Source: Kingdonia uniflora
Lineage: Eukaryota > Streptophyta > Magnoliopsida > Ranunculales > Circaeasteraceae
Length of the DNA: 64,000 nt
Reading direction: 5' to 3'
Assembly (NCBI GenBank): GCA_014058105.1
Contig: JACGCM010002659.1
Span: forward strand, 2,294,001-2,358,000
Shown here in pieces: positions 56,783-64,000 of the stretch. Each line of letters starts with the position of its first letter. Position 1 is the stretch's first letter. The notes below the pieces were generated by a model that saw only the letters and a program-made list of their open reading frames with translations, searched no databases and was not told where the DNA came from. The translations under genes were made by a program, and so were the position numbers.

Positions 56783-58231
56783 CTCCTACTACGCCTGTGA
56801 AGTTGTGAAGTATTGACTGAAAGCTAAATGACATGTTTTTTCACCCAAAATTGCAGATTTGCATAGTCTTCCAACACCCTTACCTCTATTAATAATCTCT
56901 CTGGCCATAAAATATGGAGAAGCAAAGTTGGTTTTGAGGCGTCTCCAGGAACATGTGATACAGGGCGTATTCACATTTTTCTTGTATGTTTAGAATTCTA
57001 TACTTACTCAATAGTGGATAAAAGTAAACTGCAGACTGGAATGCTGTAGATTGCATTATCTTTTGTAACGGCATTAAGAAAAAAATGTATTGTTGTGTCT
57101 ATAGCCAAGCGTATTATGCCGGAGATCGAACAAAAGCATCGCATCATGAAAACCGAAAAGAGTTGCATTGGTATAATTGTACTTGTCTTTGAATTTTTGG
57201 GGCGCGTGACTTTCAAATCAAACACTTTTTTGTCTATGATATTATAGAAGCCGTCGCTGTTGGATTGTGCGCCACCTTTACATTGTTAGATATAAATAAG
57301 GTGCAAGCGTCTGTTCTTAACGGGCTTCTTCTCAAAGTGACAAGGATTGACTTGGACAACATGGATGGGAAGAGAATTATAATTATGATCAATATACAGA
57401 CAAAGTAAAGATGATGCCGTGCAGAGTGCTACAACTACACAACAAAAAGATATTTTTGGCAAATCTATACTTGTGCATTCAGAGACTCCATAGCTTGGTT
57501 GCTAATCAACTGTGAAGGTGCCCTCTGCAGTTACGATCTGCGCACTTTTCATTGTGTCCAGGTAGGTCCTTTCATTCCTTCCTTTGCAAACCAGGTCTTA
57601 AGTACTCCAACATTTAGAACAGAGCTGATAATCAGATATTTGTACAGTGGCTCTTTTTCCTAACTATCAAATCTCCTGGGAAAGAAGATACATCACGAAG
57701 TACATTAATAACAAGATAATCAGAAATGATTCACACACACACACCTGAGGATATACTTTTAACCAGGGGAATTAATAATTTCCTACACTGAAAATTACAC
57801 TACATTCAGAGGACAGAAAACTGAAAACCAGTTGACATTTTCATAAACATCACTCATCTTCTTCAACTCTGTCCTTCAAACCAATCTAGAGTTTAAGACT
57901 TCTAAGTCGTGCTTCCACTAAGGTATGCGTTATGCCACATATCGAGAATTTGATATTTGTAACAAGCTTCATTAATTGTAACTATTCATGCATTATTGAA
58001 TAAAAACATCAAAAGTAGAACAATGGGTCTCACACAAAGTCAGCCTTCTAAAGTTCAAGGAATCTTGCATTTTGAAAATGATGATCAAGAAGTATTCAAG
58101 AATGGCTCAGTACACAAATACAATGTTTTAAGTGCCAACTAACTCCACGATCAAAAGACAATTAAAACAACACCGAACGTGCCAGAAAGACTACCCATCC
58201 ATTGATTCGTCAGTGTCAAGAGAAGGCGTTT
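56783..58231. other. No gene recognised
   Basis: Intergenic DNA between the hAT-like element and the FAM133-like gene. An (AC)n stretch sits at 57733-57743. The last few hundred bases should hold the 3'UTR of the minus-strand gene. Confidence 0.5.
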
Positions 58232-58939
58232 TCACTCAGAATCCGGTCTGTAGTGATTATTAACGTGATCATCGGTACGGTGATGACGGTGGCCATGCCG
58301 ATGATGACTTCTTTCTGTCTTTTCATTATCAGAAATTGAAGTAGAATCATCAGCAACCTTGTTGTGGTGAAGGGGATGGCGATGGTGTTTGTGGTTTCTC
58401 GTTTCTATATGTTTCCTGGTGGATGCCACATGAACATCGTCATCATCACCTGAAGAACCAGAAAGGTCAGAATCCGATTTTGATACATCGTGATGGTGGC
58501 GATGGTGGTGGTGGTGGTGGTGGTGGTGCCTATGGTGTCTCCTCTTGTAAGCTTGCTTCTTGCCACGGTCATCATCTAAGCTACTTTCATCTTCTTCAGT
58601 GCTGCTCTCCTCTCGTTTCTTTGAGATTCGCCTTAATCTCTTTTCCTTCCTGCTTTCACTATCACTAGACAAATCAGAGACGTTATTGTGCTTCCACTGC
58701 TTCTTGTGGGTTCTTTTTCTCATCCTTTTCCTCGAATCACGAACATCGGAGTCATCGGAATTAGAAACAGACTTTCTCTTATGCTTTGCATGTCTCAGTT
58801 TACTTTGCTTTGCTTCGGCATCAGCTTTCCCTTTCCCTGCAGCTTCGAGCTTTTGTTCCCATTTCAAGGGGGCTTCTTTCTTCTCCAAAGCCGTCTTCTT
58901 TTTGTCCTCAACCAACTGCATGAACTTCTTGTAGTCCAT
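58232..58939 (-). CDS. FAM133-like basic His/Ser-rich nuclear protein
   Basis: 235 residues, single coding exon. The N-terminus MDYKKFMQLVEDKKKTALEK, KEAPLKWEQKLEAAGKGKAD is the conserved start of plant FAM133-like proteins. Then a KHKRKS/RKRMRKRTHKK basic region, SDSESRKEKRLRR, and a C-terminal half dominated by His, with nine His in a row (trinucleotide run, plus strand 58504-58530) and SDSD/GDDDD acidic patches. Low complexity and multiple nuclear-localisation-like KR clusters suggest a nuclear, possibly splicing-related disordered protein; that function is inference. The ATG is supported by conservation and an upstream in-frame stop. An acceptor TGCAG|GTATTG at 58964 lies 25 bp upstream, so the 5'UTR is spliced. 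Confidence 0.85.
   Translation of the reverse strand: MDYKKFMQLVEDKKKTALEKKEAPLKWEQKLEAAGKGKADAEAKQSKLRHAKHKRKSVSNSDDSDVRDSRKRMRKRTHKKQWKHNNVSDLSSDSESRKEKRLRRISKKREESSTEEDESSLDDDRGKKQAYKRRHHRHHHHHHHHHRHHHDVSKSDSDLSGSSGDDDDVHVASTRKHIETRNHKHHRHPLHHNKVADDSTSISDNEKTERSHHRHGHRHHRTDDHVNNHYRPDSE
58504..58530 (-). repeat. Trinucleotide repeat coding poly-His
   Basis: Plus strand (GGT)n, i.e. CAC codons on the minus strand, in the FAM133-like gene. Nearly pure, so prone to length change. Confidence 0.85.
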
Positions 58940-58964
58940 TTGTCAATGAAAACCAGCTCAATAC

Positions 58965-61900
58965 CTGCATTTATGTATGATGAACGGAAGTGCATCTCAC
59001 AGAAGAGAAAAAACAATGTTAGTTCTTTTATCACTGCACTCAGCAGACAGTAACTATGAAAAGTGATATTATTAAAGTGTATTTTTCGCTTGGAACTCAG
59101 AGAATAGCGGCAACTTCGATATACAGAATAATACATAAATGGAAATATCTCAACAAAAACAGAAAACATAACATTATTGACTGAACGGAGCAACTAAAAT
59201 TATCGCTAAAACTCGTAAGAGAATCGACTTAACTCTAGTCTATATCATAAAAGTAGGATAGCAGGAGAGCTGCAAAAAATTCACCACATAAATTAAAGAG
59301 ACTATGTACTGTACAATTAAATTGGTGATAAGCCGACAACTACAGGGATCATTTGTCAATTTGGAGAAGAAAAAGACTTGTTTTGGGGTTGTGTAAAAGA
59401 GATGTGTCATATATGGCGATGATAACCATTGGAAGCTGTGGTTTGTTGTGCTGCAGAGGAAGGAGCGGTGGCTTCTGAAGTGAGTGATCCACTGGGAAGC
59501 CCTAAATCTTTCAACATAAAAGTGACACCACACTGTCTTGGATACGAGTACGAGCTGATGGAATTAGTTTCATATCATAAGTAGTTATACTACAATATCA
59601 CTTAGGAAAGAGTTGTGGTTTACAGCTACATGGGATAACTAAACCAGGATGTTGTTGTATATGATGGCGGGGTGAAGAAAGTGGATAAAAAGTGAAAACC
59701 ATATTCCGGGTTACTTTACGATTATTTGGATACCATCCGCATCAAAAGGGATTCCAGATATTAGAGTGTGCATGGATCTAGGATCTAGGATCTAGTATCT
59801 AGCGTGATATGGGTATTCACATAGATTGTTTTGCCACAGACCCATCAGCATGTGACGCCTTTTATTGGAAGTGAGGATGCTAACCATGGATGATGGAAAT
59901 AAATGGTGATCAAAAGCTTTAGCAAATATGTATGAATCGACTCTAGAATTGTCTATTTTATAGAAGAAGATCCACAAGTGAGTTGTTGCTACCTAGTCTT
60001 AATTCTGAAAAGTACAACTGTAAGATATTGCTAGTAAGATGTTTACTACTTTACACACTATGGGTGTGCTTGAGTCTTGACATATATGCATAGTGCACCA
60101 ACATTAACAAAAAGTAGGGTTGCCTCGTAAACCACCCCTTGTAGTTGGGTTTGATGGGAAGAAGCAATGTGTCTCATTAATTCTAGATGTGACATTGGCA
60201 TTTAAATCTAACCACCTTAATTAATCGTGGAGATCAATCTCTCTGGTTATAGAGTAAGTTCAGATAATAATAATAACCCATTGTCACATTGCTTTAAGGA
60301 TGTTGCAGCAAGATGGGATATTATGTGATAGATGAGAAATCATTCCTCTTTGTTTTTTTGGAGGTAGAACTGTTAAATCTTTTTACTGTGTTTCTTTGTA
60401 ACCATACGACAGATACACACTACTTTTTTTGGTTCTCGCACAGAAAATATTTGGTTTGCACAATTTAATTAGTGGGATCGTATCCATTCTTTTTGGAACA
60501 GTCTTTAAGTGCACCAAAATCAGGACTGACAATCAGCTCCATCTTAAACAATAAGCTAATTTTCTCACCGCTAATACATATGATATGGAAAGAAGTAAGA
60601 AGTATATCTTTCACTCTTTCACAAGGTTTTTTCTTATATACCTCAGATTCCTGACCAAACAATCCAGGCTACAAACTAAACCTAACTGATAAGACTAACT
60701 CTATAGTCTATAGAATACCAACTACTCCTAAGAAGCTTTGATTAATAAGAAAATTAATGTATCAGACTGTGGCCTTCTGGTTCGGGTGAATGACTTTTAT
60801 TACATGAGTGAGAGCTCTTTGTTTTATAGATGTTAACTACTTTTTTTGTTATAGGGAGTGGGAGTGTTTGGTTTATGATCACAATACCATGACTTCTTTA
60901 TCTGTCAAATTTTGCCCAGTACATATTTTATTATATTTCTATATATGCTCATACCACACTGCAGGTTATCAGTGGTGAAGGTTCATTTAAGGAATGTTGT
61001 CCAAGAAAAAATTGGTACCGTACTAGGTAACAAAAAGAGCTAATTTTTAGGCTGGAGAAGCCAAAAGAATGATTGTAATGGCAGAAGATAAAACAACCTA
61101 GAAATATTTCACCCATAATAAACCATTGGGGCATGTAAACCTAAATCATCCAATCGATTCATTTCATCCCTTTAGAGAGGTTGAAGCATGTTTAGGCTTC
61201 CAAGAATATGAGCTATAGTAGACAACTCCCAACCACACAAGTTCCTCTAAAAAGTGTTAGCAAAGGTCCCAAAATATGTCCAAGTCGACGGAGTCCAACA
61301 ATCACCTTCCCAGCAAGCACCCATCCTTATGTTTTTCCCTAGCACTTCCTAAGAGTTGTAATTGTTGTACACTGATGTATCCTACTAATTACTCATTATA
61401 AGTTTGCTCGCAAATGTTTCCGATATGTGCTAGGGAAAAACATGCGGAGTAGGTATTAGGAATGACTTTGTACTTATGCATCCATTTTTTGTGTTGGAAT
61501 TTTAGAGATCCGGGGGAAGGTTTAAAAATGTTCAGATCTTTGTGAATGCTGCAGGCCTTCATTCTAATGGGAATGCTTTAAGAAACTTCAAGAGCTGCCT
61601 TTCAGGATTTGATTGTCAGTTAAGAAGTTAGTTTGAAGTGAAATTAATAGTACAGTAGCTTAACTTTGGATTGTTTATTAGTTTTTATTTCTGAAGATGA
61701 ACTCCCCCATTGAGTCAACTCATATTATGTTTCAACTCCTTTAGTGAGCAAGTTTCTGTTATAGAAAACATGGCCATAAAGACAACAGCAATACCACCAA
61801 GTATAATCAATTCATCTTCCTTACCTTATGCAAAGGATTGAAACCGGGAACCAGAAGCTCTGCTTAACCTCAAGCCCTGCCCAAATGATATCTGGATAAA

Positions 61901-62945
61901 TATCAAATATCTTAATAGGTAGACAAGAACAATCATCCATAACTCATAATAGTAGTTATCACGGTTGTCAAGAACAGATTCATTCACAAATTTTCTTTGC
62001 CTAATTATTGTACATTAATATGCGCACACAAAAATACGTTTAATAACATGCACAGACTGACAGAAATATGTTCAACAATATCTACACCAAAAAATAAATT
62101 AATTTTAGTCGGTCTAATATTTCGCATTCTAAAGGGTCCAACAAGATATATAAAGCAAAGAGAACCCTAAAACAAGAACAAAACGGAAAATTCTCTTCGA
62201 CCTTCAGGATGACCAGAAATGAAGTTTGCCTTTTGACTCTCTATGAAAAAAATAGAAACGGGAAAGAGTGAAAGGAAAGAACAAAACGAAAAGGAAGAGT
62301 AAGAAAGATAATAGGAAGAGAGGAGAAGAAGAAAGATCATTTTTAGGGGAGACATGATCGTATTTCCCGCAATCATATGTTGTTTTATTAATCAAACTTA
62401 GTCTGGACTAGCACACATCCTTAATTATCGCAAAGAGTGAGACATAACATCACAACAAAAACTGTCCCTATTCTAATCTTCACCTCTCCTACTCTCTCCC
62501 TTACAACATATAAATCAAAGAGACCTAAAGCATCCATAAAACAGAATGTTCTCAACAGCTAAATCAGATGAAAACTGAAGAAAGTTAAAAATCCGGAAAC
62601 CCCACAATTTTGCTCAAAAAACCCACGAAAACCCAGAACTTACTAGGCCAAAATCAACAAATAACAACGATTTCCTCCATACATTCATCCCATATTCGCT
62701 CCGGACATTAAATTTTGGTAAAGCTACAAACTTTGATCCTTAATTAATGGTTACCAACTATAAACTTGACTATGCAGACCTAATCTAATCACACAATATC
62801 AATGTTTGAGACTAACTGAAACAATAGTGATGAAAAGATTGAATCTTTGTAACTATAAAGTGGAACCCTAGATCAATTAACAATTGAGAAACTAATACAC
62901 AATCAAATCATGAAATCGAAGAAATTTCATCGAAAAAAAAGGTAC
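58965..62945. other. Presumed long 5'UTR intron; no gene recognised
   Basis: About 4 kb without recognisable coding motif on either strand. It holds a short tandem 'ggatcta' repeat at 59777-59800. If the 5'UTR exon at 62946-63010 is right, all of this is intron of the FAM133-like gene. Confidence 0.4.
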
Positions 62946-63010
62946 CTTCGTGTGAAAGAGAGAAGGGGAAGAGCAAAGCAGAGGCAACTCTTCTCTCTCC
63001 AACTGACTAC
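62946..63010 (-). promoter_or_regulatory. Probable 5'UTR exon/promoter of the FAM133-like gene
   Basis: On the minus strand a pyrimidine-rich leader (…gctcttccccttctctct…) ends CACACGAAG|GTACC, a good donor. The next good acceptor directly before a conserved ATG is at 58964, giving a 5'UTR intron of about 4 kb. The leader composition is typical of plant 5'UTRs. Support is by splice signals only. Confidence 0.4.
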
Positions 63011-63388
63011 TTGGTGTATTTAGAATAATCACGTGTCAAGGGGTTCACCTCACATGGGGATAACTGTTGTTTTCTCAGAGTATATGTTTGGACTTTTGGT
63101 ACTAAGTTCTTTTAGTGTTGTTGTTGTTGTTGTGGCAAGGCTTTGGGTTTCTCCACTTTATCCACTTTATCATTTTTGTTTCTATTGACAGATCCCGCTG
63201 TTACATGTTGCTTCGAGGAACTGTGTAAAATACGGTTTACTAATGTATGCATGAACTCCACAACAATATTCTAGCTGTAATCCTCACAAAAGCCTATTGT
63301 TGGTGATGCTTTCATTGATATTTCTTCCGTTTTTCTTCTTCTCTTCTTCTTCACTAGGCTGCTAATGTTGTAACGTCGTTTTGTCTAC
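63011..63388. other. Promoter-side flank; TTG microsatellite
   Basis: Upstream (minus sense) of the presumed 5'UTR exon. A (TTG)n tract at 63117-63136. No other feature. Confidence 0.4.
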
Positions 63389-63440
63389 CTCTCAAATACA
63401 ACGTGATCTTCATACGAATCTCGCTTCCGCATTCGTAGTA
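63389..63440 (+). repeat. Stray LTR end of the gag-only element family
   Basis: CTCTCAAATACAACGTGATC and the following bases through 'cttccgcattcgtagta' match the last ~50 bp of the LTRs at 41721-42061/44554-44898 with about five changes. The rest of the LTR is not present, so this is a fragment. It shows the family has more copies nearby. Confidence 0.75.

Positions 63441-64000
<560 letters not shown>

Noticed and set aside
58423..59053. Plus-strand ORFs of 81-124 codons over the FAM133-like gene
   Set aside because: Antisense shadows of the His/Lys/Ser-rich coding region.

Overview
The window is nuclear DNA of a flowering plant, almost certainly a eudicot. It is AT-rich, with GT-AG introns, plant-specific gene families and every major class of plant transposon: LTR/Copia, LTR/Gypsy-type gag, L1-like LINE with RNase H, MULE, CACTA, PIF/Harbinger-like, hAT-like and a SINE-like tail. 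I cannot name the species. There are no rRNA or tRNA genes, CRISPR arrays or bacterial-type operons.

Only two protein genes look intact: a five-exon galactose mutarotase (aldose 1-epimerase) at 51470-55549 (+), and a FAM133-like basic, His-rich nuclear protein at 58232-58939 (-), probably with a 5'UTR intron of about 4 kb. Everything else recognisable is a transposable element, a gene relic, or sequence in which I see nothing.

Layout: 1-5.6 kb, local duplications, a 2.5 kb non-autonomous LTR element (-) and a solo LTR with exact 5-bp target-site duplication (TSD). 6.8-13.0 kb, a complete MULE: exact 10-bp TSD, near-identical ~135-bp terminal inverted repeats (TIRs), a broken MURA-type transposase, and a convergent accessory gene with a duplicated zinc-knuckle + GRF-type zinc-finger module. 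14.1-19.7 kb, two LINEs in opposite orientation. 19.9-20.3 kb, exon 1 of an organellar seryl-tRNA synthetase. 20.4-21.8 kb, a Harbinger-like non-autonomous element. 24-25 kb, a Copia RT/RNase H relic. 26.9-28.8 kb, an F-box/DUF295 gene split by a solo LTR with exact TSD. 29.6-33 kb, a zinc-ribbon (RING-ligase-type) fragment, a Copia gag and a LINE. 33.4-35.7 kb, a CACTA TNP2 relic. 36.2-40.6 kb, a processed synaptotagmin (SYT7/CLB-like) retropseudogene with 15-bp TSD, split by a Pack-MULE with exact 9-bp TSD that carries pieces of at least one, probably two, cellular genes. 41.7-44.9 kb, a gag-only LTR retrotransposon (TR-GAG type). 45.1-48.2 kb, a Sirevirus-like Copia relic. 48-51 kb, plant-mobile-domain-like and Myb/NAM-associated-like relics and a SINE-like tail. 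51.5-64 kb, the two real genes, a hAT-like MITE and a stray LTR fragment.

The strongest hunt results are the MULE with its convergent duplicated zinc-binding gene; the second MULE, a multi-fragment Pack-MULE nested in the synaptotagmin retrocopy and sharing an 11-bp terminus and subterminal TTGACT clusters with the first; the gag-only LTR element; and the F-box gene interrupted by a solo LTR.
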